64,000 nt of DNA, from positions 52,375,842 through 52,439,841 of the forward strand of contig RSEF01000031.1 in assembly GCA_003993805.1 (NCBI GenBank), written 5' to 3'. This DNA comes from Himantopus leucocephalus (taxonomy: Eukaryota; Chordata; Aves; Charadriiformes; Recurvirostridae). Both the position numbers and the translations under genes were made by a program. Shown here piece by piece: positions 1 to 13,100 of this stretch (within the stretch, counting starts at the first letter, position 1; every line of letters begins with the position of its first letter). Under the pieces are notes generated by a model that saw only the letters and a list, made by a program, of their open reading frames with translations, was not told the origin of the DNA and searched no databases.

Positions 1-1707
1 GGGTAGGTGTCCAATGACTCCAGCAATATAAGAAATAAGTACAAAACCACACACTTTTTACAATAAGGCAGATTAGGCAATTTACCCGTTTTGCTAAAAA
101 TGTTATTTCTGCATTCACTAGTCATTCATGGAGATTAAGATTACAGTAATCAGTGTTTACTGTAAACCTCTTTGCATTTTATGTCTTCATGTGCATGTAG
201 TTCTGTCAATAACAGCTTCTCACTTATGAGAAAAGATTACACGCCGGCAGTGTTTTGTCAAGGTGGCAGGCTCCGGTGTTTAGCTGCGTATTAATCCGTT
301 TTTAAGGTATTCGTAGCATTAATAGCACAAACGGAGCAATGCAGGGATCTGCAGCGCGAAGGTTGCTCCGTCGCCCTGTGTCAGCATCCACACGCGCCGC
401 AGGTGCTGGTCCTGAGCTTCCATTTCTGCTGCTCTACGGTGTCCGTCAGGAACGGGAAATTATTACGCAGACGTTGAAGCATCAGCCTGTCTTAGCCACA
501 GCTCTGGCAGTTGCTGCACTAAGTCCAACTTTAACTACTGTCTTCTCAGCACAGAAGTAAGTAGCTTTTTCCCAGCTCTTCAAAGGCGCTCTGCTTTTAG
601 TCTTCTGCTCAGCCTCAGGTGTTGCAGGGCAGCTTCGCGTTTCACGTGTAATACCGAGTTGGACGTGGGCTCCTGTGTTGTGTTTTGGGTGGCTTAGCTT
701 TGCGGTGCTTCAGAAAGGACAAAATATATAAAGACCTGTTGAATGATATTGCAGGTTCCGTTCCAGAACGCCAGATACTCAAAAGTAAATACAAAAATGC
801 GAATTTGAAAGCGTTGACTTAAGTTACCAACTGTTGCTGCAGTCAGAGAGTTCGATTTTATAGGAATTTCAGTTTTAAAATGCATTTTTATCACTTCTTA
901 TATGACCCGCTAGTTGTTTGACATACCACCAGTGCTGTTATTTTTTAGGACAAAACACTCATATTTGTATACCATTCTACAAAGTAGGTATTTGAGGCCA
1001 TACCAATATCAGAGAAACTATTCTATCAAAAATTGTTCACATACTCAAACATATCTATTTATCATTGCATTTTTATAGAGTACAGTGAACTAGTTAAGAA
1101 TGATGTATGCTTGCCTTAGAGTCCCCAAGGTTGTCTTTGATTGTGGTAATAATGAATAATGTAAATTATTACAGCTAGATATCTCCTACAAAGTGTTTGA
1201 CAATGGTTAGACTGCCATGACCACTGCTTCTGATACTACTTAATGTTATCTCATTAGTTCCTTGTATATCCATAGGCATCTACATGTTGGCCAAAATCTT
1301 ACTCTAATGTGTGATTGCAAACTCTTGAGTTCAGGGAGTTTTTATTCGGCGCTTGTACTTCATCTTGGCCCGTGCAGGTGCCAGCCAGGAGAGGTGATGC
1401 TTAGCCAGTCCTCCGCATGGTCGTGTTGTTGAAATGCGTGTGCTGTCATTCCTTACAGCACTTGCAGGCACCACAGTGGTACAACAAATAATGAACACAT
1501 TCGTGTTTTGAATAGGCAGATACAACCATACTGCAGATATCCAAGTGACAGTTTAGACTGACACTTTAAAGAGACTATGTAAAGTATAATTAAGTTATTG
1601 CTAAAAAGCCAATCTAGTATTAGTTCAATCTGCACTAGTTTTGTCTGTTGAAGGGGAAAAACTAGAACAAGTGATGTTTTATCTTCTAACCTCAGGAAAA
1701 TCCTTCA
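1..1707. other. Non-coding stretch, no gene recognised
   Basis: Mostly AT-rich DNA with no recognisable repeat. A 73-codon frame at 339-560 and a 64-codon minus-strand frame at 1331-1525 have no domain, no supporting splice structure and no family resemblance I can name. The minus-strand frame ends in a basic stretch (KMKYKRRIKTP) reminiscent of ribosomal proteins, but I could not match it to one. The part from about 940 to 1330 is AT-rich and repeat-free and could be regulatory, which is inference only. Confidence 0.6.
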
Positions 1708-2148
1708 AAACCAAGTGAGGGTGAAGGGTCTGGAGCACCAGTCTCGTGAGGAGCGGCTGAGGGACCTGGGGGTGTTCAGCCTGGAGAAAAGGAGGCTGAG
1801 GGGAGACCTTATCACTCTCTACAGCTCCCTGACAGGAGGGGGTAGCGAGGGGGGTCGGTCTTTTCTCCCAAGGAACAGGCGATACAGGAGGAGAGGAAAC
1901 GGCCTCAAGCTGCGCCAGAGGGGGTTTAGATTGGATATTAGGAAAAAGTTCTTCATGGAGGGGGTTGTGAAGCATTGGAACAGGCTGCCCAGGGCAGTGG
2001 TGGGGTCGCCCTGCCTTGATCTATTTAAAAGGCAGGTAGACGTGGTGCTGAGGGACATGGTTTTGGCAGTGTTAGGTTGATGGTTGGACTCAATGATCAC
2101 ACGGGTCTTTTCCAACCTAAATGATTCTATGAGTCCGTGATTCTGTGA
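1708..2148 (+). mobile_element. CR1 LINE, 5'-truncated 3' end (fairly young copy)
   Basis: This is the 3' end of a chicken-repeat-1 non-LTR retrotransposon of the Jockey/CR1 group. The plus-strand frame at 1715-2080 stays open for 121 codons and shows the conserved C-terminal part of CR1 ORF2: [21 protein letters not shown] near residues 17-37, then [24 protein letters not shown] and [13 protein letters not shown] before the stop. The short 3' UTR follows (a stretch like TTGGACTCAATGATC, then TTTTCCAACCTAAATGATT) and ends in degenerate ATTCTATG-type octamers near 2126-2148, the family's usual terminus. The 5' truncation just upstream of the GTGAAGGGTCTGGAG region is typical. The intact frame suggests modest age. 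The copy lacks the endonuclease and most of the reverse transcriptase, so it cannot move on its own. The exact 5' edge is uncertain by about 10 bp. Confidence 0.96.
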
Positions 2149-2981
2149 AGGTGGGACTCAAATTGACTTCTTCCTCCAGGGCATGTCAGAATACACCCTA
2201 GCAGAAATAGGTGTTTTTCCACTTCCTGCTGTTTTTTGTGATGGCAGCAAAAGCTTTGCTTACATGGTGGCATATCACCACCTTTTTACACCCAGTGCCT
2301 TCCCAGCCTCTCCATGCACGTAGGCAACACTACATCAGATAGCGCACCTTGCTCCTTGCTGCTTAATTAGTGGGTTAACGCCTGGTTAAAGTGTGTCTTC
2401 CACAAGGTGGAAGAGAAGGCCACGGACCTCTCTCATTTCATCTCCTCTGAAATACCTACAGGCTCCAGTCCAGCAATGGTGAAACTCTTTACATGGGTCT
2501 CAGTAAGTTTTCATTAAGTACTTTGTGGGATTGAGCTTGAATGTTAGTCTTGGTATTCCAAGCTGCATCCACACTACTGTTAGTAATTTTTTTAAGTATT
2601 TTCTGTGTTTCATCCTCAGTAGCTCTATGAAGCCAGAACATCTATAGAGAAGGGGTCTGGTGCACCAGTCTAATTGTAAAAACTGTATTTCTGCTAGAGC
2701 TCAGCACTGTTAAGGAGGTTTTCCCTGAGAGATGTAATGCAAAATTCAATAGCAAAATTTTTATTTGCCTTAACATAACATCCAAAAGATCATTTACATT
2801 TCAGCTTGCATTTTCTGTTAGAATCCAAACTTGGATTTGGTAGAGTTTTTCAAAAGGTTCACTTTCAGTGGAAAGTTTTTGATCTTCTTTCATAAATGTT
2901 TATATTTTAGGCCAGGAAAGACGTTTAGATCACTTATTCTCCACTTTTATATATGTCTTTGTTTCCTTCCCTTTGTGATTT
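2149..2981. other. Non-coding stretch, nothing recognised
   Basis: Unique-looking DNA between a young and an old CR1. No open frame longer than 72 codons begins here and no repeat or RNA gene is recognised. Confidence 0.55.
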
Positions 2982-3272
2982 GTCAAACTATTAAGAGGAG
3001 TGGCTCATTTCTGGTTTGGCTTTGTCTAGTTTCAGGTTCCAGCCATTAGTTCTAGCCGTGCCTTTTTCTACTAAGTTAAAGAGACATATAGTACATTTGC
3101 TTTTTCTCCATGTGAATTAGATACCGGAATCAAGTCAACACTCAATTTTCTTTTGAGAAATGGAATAGATTGAGTTCCTTAAGTCTCACTGCAATTTAAT
3201 TTCTGCAGGTTTCAAATGCTTTTACACATTTTTCTGTGGTGTCCTCAGTCTTTCAACATCTTTTCTTTGAAA
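2982..3272 (-). mobile_element. Ancient CR1-like LINE remnant, antisense
   Basis: The plus strand reads as the reverse complement of the 3' part of an old amniote CR1 family. Landmarks in order are TTTGTCTAGTTTCAGGTTCC followed by AGCCATTAGTTCTAG near 3024-3055, GCCTTTTTCTACTAAGTTAAAGAG near 3060-3083, AATAGATTGAGTTCCTTAAG near 3164-3183, and TCTTTCAACATCTTTTCTT near 3248-3266. They occur in the order and roughly the spacing expected of the family. Divergence is high, with many substitutions and indels, so this insertion predates the bird radiation by inference. No reading frame survives. The subfamily (CR1-X or CR1-Y type) is not determined, and the boundaries are approximate. Confidence 0.82.
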
Positions 3273-6120
3273 CGGACCTGTGTGCATCTCACCTAGCGCA
3301 ATGCACAGACTTCGAATCTTCGCTACCTGATTGACTGCCATTTCGTCAGCCAGTGGTCACATCTGACCCTTTTATCACCATCAGTTTAGGAGGAGCTTGT
3401 CCAGAATCTCCCAATACCCTTTCTAGAGGTGCTGCTCTTCATCTTGGTTCTAAAGTAGTGTTATGAAACGTTGCAGGTAGCTCTAAAAAAAAAAACCCAA
3501 AACAACCAAACAGATGAACTCACAAAAAAAAAAGGCTGCAGCCCTTCTTGTTAATAACCGTTCTGCCCATCTTCACGTTTACACAAGCTTTGCCACCACT
3601 GAATTTATATTTACATCCTGTGTTGTTGAACAGCCTTAGGACACCCCGTCAGTAACATCTCTATTCGATAGTGGTTTCTCCATGACAACTACATTTGCCG
3701 ATTACTTAGTCTGCAAGTTCTTAGAAATATTGAATAATATTGATTTTAAACCTGTTTTCACAAGTAAACAAGAATTCTACAGTTGTGCCATTTGTCCCCT
3801 CGTGAATTTATGAAGCATTGATCAATTTCTGCCTAATTCAAAGTTTTAGTTGTAATTAAGTTTTGCCAACTTTTGTGATAATAGTTTACAGCATAGAAGA
3901 AGAGGAGAGTAATGCATCTTCCTAATAACAGGAAGACTTTTTAATGTCTCCTTTTAAAGAAAAGGGGCGAGTGACTCAGATGCTATACAAAGTGCCTGGA
4001 AACAAATGTCTAGCAAAGCCACAGTCACAGCCAGGTAAGTGGCTCCAGCATAATGAGAGTGTAGAGGGTCTTTTTTCCAGAAGTTTCGTGGGGAACCTGG
4101 GAAGAGCAAATAGCAGTTGCTGGAAAGAAAAGGGAGACAAAGGACTTTCCAAAAATACTTCGCAAAGTTGACATAATTTGTGCTGCTGCTCAGAATGTTA
4201 TGGAGGAATGAATCGAATGCCTGAAAAAAAATTGAGTGTACTCTATTTGTGTCTAAATCCGTGCTATCTAAACGTGCTAATTCATCAAGGTGTGAAGCTG
4301 ATTTTATTTGTTTAGGACTTATTTCCTAGTAAGTTGCACTGGCTTGAATTAATTACATTTTTGTACTTTAATTATTCATTAATTTAATAATTCATTAATA
4401 GACTCCAACATCAGTCCCATGGCATTGTGGGTCTGAAAGAGTTTTTGAGCATGCATTGGCTTCATCCCCCGGCCCAAGGCAAGAACAAATGTTCTTACAT
4501 CATTTCCTGATGGGTGCTCATCTCTTTGGTCCTTTGCTTTGTGCTGTGTGATGACAAATCCTCACCGGGAGGTCTCTTCCAAACTTTCGGATTTAGTTAC
4601 CCGTATCTTCCTTGGTGCATGAATACAACCTCAGGAACAGCTGAGTAAGCAACAGTTACCCCCAAAAATGCATCAGCCGTTGAATAGAGTGGTAAGCACT
4701 GAGAATTATGATTCTACAGCAAGTGACTTGCAAGGAAAATTTGAGTGAACTAGGATTTTTTTTCCCTGAAGAAGAGTAGATATCCTGGGAGGAAGAGCAA
4801 CAGAGGAAGACTTACATGTAAAAAGTTCCAATTAAAAAAAAATAAAAGAGAACTTATTCTTCATGTCCACAGTACCTAGGGCAGGAATTTATGGACTTAC
4901 ATATTCATTCTTCCATTATTTTTCTTGAGATTTATGTCAGGCTAACTGTGCAGATAGTCTTGTCTGCAATTTTGGATTAGGATTTTTCCCATCTTCTGTA
5001 ACTTCTCTGCTATTTTAAGTGTTATTTAAAATGAACATCAGTAGCCAGTTAGCTGGTTTATGACTCTTGAATACAAACTCTGCCAGCCTGCTGATATAGA
5101 AATATTTATCTCTGAGAAGATATCGACGAGCAGCAAAAAAGAATGTACTTTGTCAAACACTTTGCCTTTTTTTTTTCCGAACAGAGAACAGAAACATATA
5201 TTGAACAATTTCATACTTTCTTCTGCATTGTTATTTACAGTTTCACCATCTCCATCTGAAAATTGACATATGTTTGCTGTGGATTGCATTTGTTGCTTGT
5301 ATATAAAACAAAGTTCTTCATTGTGCTAAGTTTACCAGCCTTAGGTTGTTTTTGCTTAAGTAGTTTTAGCTTTCCTTATCATCTCTTTATGCCGATAACA
5401 AGCTATTTCCACCTTTTTCTATATCTAATAACCAATTTCACTTTTTTGCTGAACCAGGAGGACTAACGCCCTGTCTTGGGTATTTTTGTCATCCAGCAAA
5501 CTTTTTTAAGATACCATTTATTCATTTATGTTTAAATATCTCATCTTGATTAAATTTGCTAATCTTTTTTGTACCTTGAAAGCAAATAGTGTTTCTGAAG
5601 CACCGTGTGTGTTGCTGGCTGAGGCTTCTCTCTGTTCCATCCCACTCAATGTCATCAGGTCGGGTTCACTGGCCCCAGGCAGCCACCCACTTCCAGCCCA
5701 GTGACCTCATTCGTCTTCATCCATCGCAACACTGCCCAAAATGGTAGTCATGGAGAGCATTACACCTTTTTGTGTTAGAAAATCATCGTTCAGAGTTTTT
5801 AGAAACTTTTAACATTCGTGACCACCAACATCCACCTCCTGAGCTGATGCCTTCCAGGGTGGTGAAACTCTCCAGGCATTGCAGAGGTGTGCTTAGGGAG
5901 AAACTTACCCCATTCTCTGGTTGGCAGAGGTTGTCTGTCACAAACCTCCCCACCAGCGTCTCCTCCTGGGCTTTTTTAGCATGCTGGCATACATGCACTG
6001 AAGACCCAAGCTCGGATTTATCAGTATTGTTGGGATAAATAACGGTGTTTTTAGAATAGAGCACCACATCCTCGCCACTTTTATGCATTTGAATCATTCT
6101 AAATAGGTAATAAACAGACA
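3273..6120. other. AT-rich non-coding stretch
   Basis: No gene or recognised repeat. Short A-runs lie at 3484-3495 and 3522-3533. A dense cluster of TAAT/ATTA cores sits at 4346-4401 and is listed separately. The overlapping frames on both strands at 5772-6121 have no protein-like features. Confidence 0.55.
4346..4401. promoter_or_regulatory. Homeodomain-core (TAAT/ATTA) cluster with short tandem duplication
   Basis: Within 56 bp there are numerous TAAT or ATTA cores, including AATTAATTA. Two near-copies of ATTCATTAAT-containing sequence occur in tandem, at about 4372-4385 and 4389-4400. Such cores are bound by many homeodomain proteins, but any AT-rich repeat yields them by chance, so function is inference only. 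Confidence 0.3.
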
Positions 6121-7340
6121 TTTTAATACTTTAGTCATACGAATTATCTTAACGGCTGTCAGTAATGCCAATTATATCAAATTCCTGCTCATATCTGTGA
6201 TTGGACAACAAACAAGAATCGGAAAAACTCCTAGGAGTGGCATAGAATTGATTTTAACATTCCTTTTCTTTTTCTTTGCCACATAAATTAAACTTATTTG
6301 CAACACATGGAGGTTAAATTTATATCATATTTGCCTTCTTAGCACCCTGCCCTCAAGTTGCTAATTTAACAGTTTTCTGGCGGCTCCATGTAGCTCTCAG
6401 CCGAGAAGATTAGTTTCCCAACCTGTGAGATAACCAAAAGATGAGAAACACGGAGCTCTGCGATGCCGTTTTTAGAGGCCCTTTTCACAGTATATTTGCA
6501 CTTTAAACTTTCTCCTATCAAGGAACATGCCTATATTTGGAAGGCCCATTTTTCTGTTGAGAGGACTTGTCATTTTCTGCTAACCAGTGTCAGCGACTAA
6601 TCTCGTCATGTTAATGTACAAGGACAGTTAAGTGACTTGTTTTAAATGCATTGTGATTGTTATCTATTTATTAAAAGCAAAAGCAAACAACTGCTTATAA
6701 CTAATGTTCAGATGCTGATTGTTTACACAAATAGTGTTAAGGACAAGGCTGATTTAAGCAGACATATATTCTTACATTATGACGCAAAAACCATACTGTA
6801 TGTGATAATTGTTTATTGTATATATATCTCAATATTATAAATACTTATGTATTCCAATAAATATCTTTAGTGACACACATTTAATAATTAACATTTTTTA
6901 AACTGTATTCCAACTTCTATGTGAAAGAAGGGAATAGGACATTTCCCCCCGCATTAATCCTTTTATTTTAGGCAGGTTTACAAGACATACCTACAACAGC
7001 TTAACAGAGAAATAATCCACGCGGTTAATAGAGCGGACTGTTTTAGATGATGTTCGTTATTGCTGCTGTGAGTACAGTAGTCCGTTTGAAGACAAATGTC
7101 ATGTACTTTTGAACAAACCCTGTTAAGTGCCCATTGTTACTCTTAAGGACAAGAGTTGTCTTTTTTAGAGTTTAATCTTTGTGCAAGTGAGGCATTGTGT
7201 ATAAAAGCTCTTATCACTTTATCTGAGATTTTTATGTTAATATGTCGTTTGAAATGATAACATGTTATAAAATATAATGCATCTATATAATTTTTATTAT
7301 ATATAAATAAACCCCCATATATTTGAAGTCTGAGGGCAAG
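6121..7340. other. AT-rich block, possible regulatory DNA
   Basis: AT-rich and repeat-free, with no frame above 64 codons. It contains simple AT tracts at about 6805-6840 and 7255-7315. Long AT-rich unique blocks of this kind in bird gene deserts often prove to be conserved non-coding elements, but conservation cannot be judged from one sequence. Confidence 0.35.
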
Positions 7341-10300
7341 TTTTTGTCTCTTAGATACTCACATGAGGATCCGTTTGAGTCCCACAGATGCTTTACAGAG
7401 GTGCAGGGGGGCAGACCTTGGCTCTGACTTTGCCTCGCTGGGCAAGACTGGTCGTATTTTGTTTCCCTGTTCGCCTCCAGATGTTCGGTGCCGTTACATT
7501 AGAGTTCAAACTATATACTGAACGGAGCATTAAACCCGAAGAGCTTCTCCGGAGTACTTGAACACTCGTGCGTGGTGTGAAGGGAGCGTCCCAGCCCTGC
7601 CGCAGGGTGTGCATGATGTGGCTGCTCCGACGGGAGTTTTCCGATGCCACTGCGCATGTGGGGAACCTCAACAAAGTGTCCAAACGCTTGTGCCCCAGGA
7701 GCAGGCGTCGCTTTGCGGTTTTAGGGTAACTGAACTTCAAGGGCTCATCATTACTCTCAGTAGTTGGCATTAAACTGTTTGTTATTTGGGTAATCTGGGG
7801 GCAGAGGTCTAGAGATCTGCTTGTGCCACTTGGTCCATTCAGTCAAATCTGTTCCCTTTTCAGCATAAAAAAAGATCCCATAAAATCAAACACATGTAAG
7901 GTGGTTGTTGAAGGTTTCCTAAAGCAGCACTATGCTGGATGCTGATAATAACACATGTCAGAGCTGCAAGATAGGATTTGTTTCATTTCAGGAATTCTCT
8001 GGATGTTTGCGCTTTTGACAGTTCCCGACTACTGATTGCAGAACTTGGACTCATACATTAGGTGCAGCTTGCAAATTCAGCACAGTTTGTGAATCTGGCC
8101 AATTTCTTTTGGCAGCTGGGGACCCGATTCAGCTGCCACTGAAGATTCCCAGTGGTTTTGGTGGGTCTCACGTCAGTCCTTTTGTCCCTGCAGACCACTA
8201 TTTTAAACCAAATGCTGCGTGTGAATTGGTGACATTTTTGAGAGTGGGTTTTTTTCCTTCTTTTAATAGCCCTGGATGAAACGTATTAAACGTTTGTGTC
8301 ATGCTTTATCTGATACAATTTTCTCATTATTCTTGAAGCACACATCTCCTGTCCTCCAGGAAAGTGCCATCTTCCCATAGAGACCTGCCTCCCCGCGTGG
8401 AGGAAGGGGTGCAGCCTTCAGGGGACAGGGAGCTGAAGGAGCATGAGAGGAGCCCTGAGCTGCTGGTCGGCAGTTTGGTCACCTTCCTTTGAGGTGTTGG
8501 CTTGACACCCTTCCACTGAAATGGGAACTGAAGTTGGTTGTTGCTTCTAGTGTCAGTGGTCTAACCACTGCACTGTCACATAGGTGAAGGCTCTCCTTTC
8601 CTCATCCAGCCTAAAAAAGAGTGATTCCTGCTTTTTTTTTCTCAAGGAACAGCATTCATTTCTTGCAGGCTGCGGCATAGGGGCACAAGGTGTTGCTAGT
8701 CTCCATGATTTTAATCAGCCAGCGTGTGCTAATTGATTATTTGTACCAACACCTTGTAAATGCCATGCATTTTTTTAAAAAGTAGATCGTGGGATGGAGT
8801 AGCCTCACAGGCAGAGAGGCAGGATGTTCACTCAAGCTAACAGCAGGATTTGTTTGTACACTAAGGACAGGAGGAGTCAGCGACAGAAGAAGAACCAAGA
8901 GATTGGTTTTTCCTGGGCAAGGTCAAAGTGAAGAGAAACCACAAGCATCCAGAGGAGGTGGCACCAAACTGCAGCAAACTTTCCCACCAGCCAAAAGCCA
9001 CAGGTTGCTCTCATTGAGCCAACCCATCCAGAGCATGCCTTAAGCAAGGAGATTAGATGCAAATTGCGCATTAATACTGGTGTACCCAGCCTGTGGGAAG
9101 GCTGGTTGGACTGGGAAGCAGATGGCACTGGGGAATCCATCATGTTGTACGATGTCAGTAGAAGGTACACACATGTAAACGTGGCAAGATCAGTTCCCGT
9201 ATCTCCCCACATCCTTGTACCGTTGCTCCAGAGCAGCCCAGGGCTCAGCAGAGAAAGGAGGATCTTTCCGGTTCTTTTGCATGTGGATCACACAGCTTAT
9301 GTTTTATTAAAAGTTTAGAAATTCCGGATGAAATAGAAGTATGAGCATTTATATCACTGGCTGTCAGATTGTCTCATTTTGCTTCCTGAGAGCTCTGCTA
9401 CTCGTTAGTGCAGGGAAGTCCTGGTTTCTGCTCGTTTGTGTCTTCGCTGGAACTACATTTTTATTTGTAGGGTTTTAGCAGTGTATTCACAGCTTGTAGT
9501 TTGCACCCACAGGAAACTAATGTTATCTTGGTAACAGAGGTACCAGCAGGCACAGGTGGATTGGTTTGTCATCATCAAACATGGTGGCTTTTATCAACCA
9601 CGTAAAAAAATACTCCTCATGTAAATGAGGAAATAGAAATTTATTTTGAATAGTTATTCTTTCCATGCACAGGCTCTTTTGTTACACGTTTTGTTAATTC
9701 TGCTATGATTTTTCTGTGCTTTTTCTAAACTTTTCTTCTGATTTCATGCCTGACTTTTTGTTTAATGCTACTAAATGATTTACTGATGCTTTACAAGTGA
9801 TATTTCATCTGCCGGAGACACTCTGTGAGCTGAGTGCTGTCCCCAAATAAGATACAATATTGTGTTAGCATTAATATGGATATTGATGCAAAATCAATGC
9901 AAATAGACTCCACATCTAATCCCACACTCCCTCGCTCGAGTTCACTGGCAGCAACGGCAAGTTACGTCTTTGATTTCAGTGCTGGATATGCAGTATTTAT
10001 GAGGGGTTGCACTTTACATCCTTACTTTGGGTATCATTATGCCACTGCACGTTAAAACAATTTTTAAAAGTAAATTTGTTTCATCGTTGTTGTCAGACCC
10101 CACTTAGACCAACCTGAGTTTGGGGTTTTGGCTTAATTAGCTCGTGGCTTCCCCCGATAAAGACTGCGCCAGCTTCTTGAAGGTGCAGAACGTAATTAAC
10201 GTCTTGCAGGTTGTACCTGTACAAGACGACACAGGAGACCGCTTCCAGGGGCGAGTGCCCGCCATGTGCAGGGCAGGATTTGGCCGTTCCACACATACTC

Positions 10301-12390
10301 CTCCTCGGGAAGGCTGCAGAAAAAGTGTCTGGCTCCGGCGCACTATTAGGCTGTAATTAGTGTAACTAACAACTAATATGAAAGAGCAGGATAGAGGTCA
10401 CCACAAGACTTCAAAGGTCTTAACAGGTTAAGGTTGGAGGGCAGTCTATCCCCTTGCTTAATCTGTTGCCATATCTTCTGAGATTTGTTGAAATCTTCAG
10501 TGACCTCTGACCTTGACGTGTCGCTCTCCTGAAATTTACCGGTCACATGCCATTTTCTTTATTTCTCTCCATTTAGACGGGCATGGGTCTTTGTGATCGG
10601 CGTCTCCCTTTTCCCTTCAGATATAAGTGTGCCCAGGTAAACAGCTTTTTAACGTGGAATAAAGACTGTGGTTTAAACTGCTTTAATGCTCTTGCCCTCC
10701 TACATTCAGACTCATCAGAAACCGTTGTTTTGCTGTGCTTCAGCATGTGGTTTGTAGATGAGATTTGACATGTAGATTACGCTCAGGCTTAAAATTTAGC
10801 TATTATAATAAATTGGGCATTGTACAACCGTTTGCAAAAGCTACTGGGTATCAGGCTTTTATGAGTTGCTTTCTTAAACCCAACTGTCCAAGAATAGTTT
10901 TGTTTATATTGTCAGTAAACGTGAAAGCTCTTACTGGTTAAGTGTGCAACTCAATGACAATCTGTATTGTGGGAAAAATCAGTAGGTATTGCTCCGTGGT
11001 GTTTTGGTATGGGAGACAAATACCCATCAAGGAAACTCTCCTGTTCCTGATGGTTTGGGGTGGTTTTTTCCCCCTCGGACTCAGCACTGCATCTCTCCCA
11101 TCAATCCCAACATACACCGGTGGATTCCGATAGCGAAGGGTCAAAACGCATTGCCTCTTTCCCAGGTATCTGGCCTTGACGGTGCCCGTCCCAAAGTGAT
11201 GGGCAGAGCAGAGGGGAGGGTTTCCTTCTCCTCCCCTCCATGGATGCTTCACCTGGGGAGGACCGTGGTCATTCCCGTGGGGGGAAGACGAGCGGACCCC
11301 CCGGGTACGCCAGCAGGGATGCCGTCCAGCTTCCACCATCCGCTGCTCCGGCATCCCGCCCTGTGGTCCCTGCCGGTGTCTGAGCACCGTGGATCTGTGG
11401 AGAAAAACGCTCAACATCAATTCAGCAGAGCAAAGACGTGCAGCCAGCTACTTGCCTGCACCAAACCAAGCATGGGTTTAATTATCCTTTTAACCGATTA
11501 AAACACTTTTAAAGAGAGTAAGAGCGACCAAGAGGGAGTGAGAGCAGCCCGATGTTAGATTTAAAGTTCAACAGGGGGGAGAAAAAATCATACAAGGATT
11601 TCACAAGCAACGACACTTGGATGGTATTTGGGAAATCTTTTTCTTTCAAGACTATCTTGCGATTAACTATGGGAGTAGCACATCAAAGCTGCACTGACTT
11701 CAAAGCTTAGAACCACTTACGGCTTCCAGCTATTACTAAAACCTACCACTTCACCCTGCCAGCAACTCATCTCAGCTGCCTCTGTAAGTTACACCCATCG
11801 ACTTCCTGCCTTCGGATTTTGGGGAGGAAAAAAAAAAAACACCAAAAAAATCTTGTAAATTAAATATAGCTGTTCACATTGAAGCGATGTCAAAGTCAGG
11901 GGAAAAAAGCAAATGGAGGCATTAAGACATTAAAGATTTAGCACAAACTCAACGGTGATTTACATATGCACGCTCCCATTTGGCCAACTCTAACGAAGCC
12001 GTCTGCTTTGAGGAGGTTTCATGACTGCATTTTACCCCCACGTAAGAGCCCCTGAATGAGGTGAGCATGGTGTTTAGGCCATTATATAGGTCCAGGTGTT
12101 CCCTATAGCTTGGCACAAGCAGAGCTGCTATGGGAGTCCGGGATAGCTTCACGTATACAGCACATACCGTGGAACCGGTTCTCGTCCCTGATCCGTAGTG
12201 ACAATCCACATCCTCTGATCTGCAGAGATACTGCACCTCAAAACGGTGCGTCAGTATTGGGCCATGATCATCATTCATTACTGCAATATTATTGATTCCG
12301 TTGCATTAGCAGGAGAGGCTGTGGAAGCAAACTTCACATATTTGGTATTTTGGGAGTCCCTGAAACAACTCATTTGTAGTAGCATAGAGC
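7341..12390. other. Mixed non-coding stretch
   Basis: No gene or interspersed repeat recognised. The segment 10950-11450 is GC-richer and carries overlapping frames of 160-170 codons on opposite strands (10938-11420 minus, 10989-11501 plus). They share no domain with any family I recognise and look like chance frames in GC-rich DNA. A small imperfect hairpin is at 10201-10227: a 10-base left arm, a 5-base loop, and a right arm with a 2-base bulge. Confidence 0.55.
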
Positions 12391-12790
12391 TGTGCTACGC
12401 TCTCTGAACTGATGTAAGAAGGCTAAAATGTACCGAAATTGTAATTTATTGCAGTATTAATATTGTTCAACACTTAAAATTGTTACATTGTTATTTTCTG
12501 ATTGGGAGTTTTATGCCTCGGCTTTTTAAAATGGTACATTAATCTCTGAATAAAATTTGTCTTGCAAATGACATATTAATAGAAAGTTAGGAACAAGTGT
12601 GGGTCTTTGAGTGTGTTTTATATAACAGTTTATATGTTCGGTACAGATCAATGACATGCTCTCTAGAGCTAAATGCCATTAATCCATTTACAGCCGCTCA
12701 TTGCAATGAAAAGAAATTACCATTGAAAGAGCCGATCGTACGTTAAGGAGAATTTCTCTGCTTCCCTGCATAGTCTTATATTTTGAAAAT
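12391..12790. other. AT-rich, repeat-free block, enhancer-like
   Basis: AT-rich unique sequence with motifs such as ATTAATATTGTT, ATTGTTACATTGTT and CATTAATCCATTTA, no open frame and no repeat. It sits just before a GC-rich segment. The enhancer-like reading rests only on composition and SOX/homeodomain-type cores. Confidence 0.3.
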
Positions 12791-13100
12791 GCCTTTGCCT
12801 GTGCTTAAAGCCAATCTTTTATTATGATTATTATTATTTTTTATTTTTCCCTTTACAAGGAAGGAGTTTGGCAGCAGTTGGGGCACTGGTGGCTTCTCCC
12901 CGGCAGCCCCCCCCCTGGCCGGGCTGGGACGGCGGAGGTGGCCCCGCACGGTGCCGACCTGCTGGCCACGGCCACCCCCTGCCCCATGGTGGGGGTGCCT
13001 TATCCTCACCCCCCACCCGCACAAACGATGTGCTTCTGCAGCAAACGTATGGCAGAGCGGCAATAGGGGAACGTGGAGGCAATTAACGGGTTGTTTTGGT
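12791..13100. other. GC-rich segment with C-runs
   Basis: From about 12890 to 13020 the sequence turns strongly GC-rich, with a run of nine C at 12909-12917 and several CpG. Five overlapping frames of 60-95 codons on both strands are a by-product of this composition. No product is recognised. Confidence 0.45.

Noticed and set aside
339..560. 73-codon open frame near the window start
   Set aside because: No domain, no splice context and no protein-like composition. Frames of this length occur by chance.
1331..1525. Minus-strand frame ending KMKYKRRIKTP, suggesting a ribosomal-protein pseudogene
   Set aside because: Only the last dozen residues look ribosomal and they match no protein I can name. 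The rest does not fit.
10201..10227. Imperfect hairpin with a TTGTAC/GTACAA core
   Set aside because: Short stem with a bulge, within chance expectation for 64 kb.
10938..11501. Overlapping 160- and 170-codon frames on opposite strands
   Set aside because: Both lie in GC-rich DNA where stop codons are scarce, and neither shows a domain.
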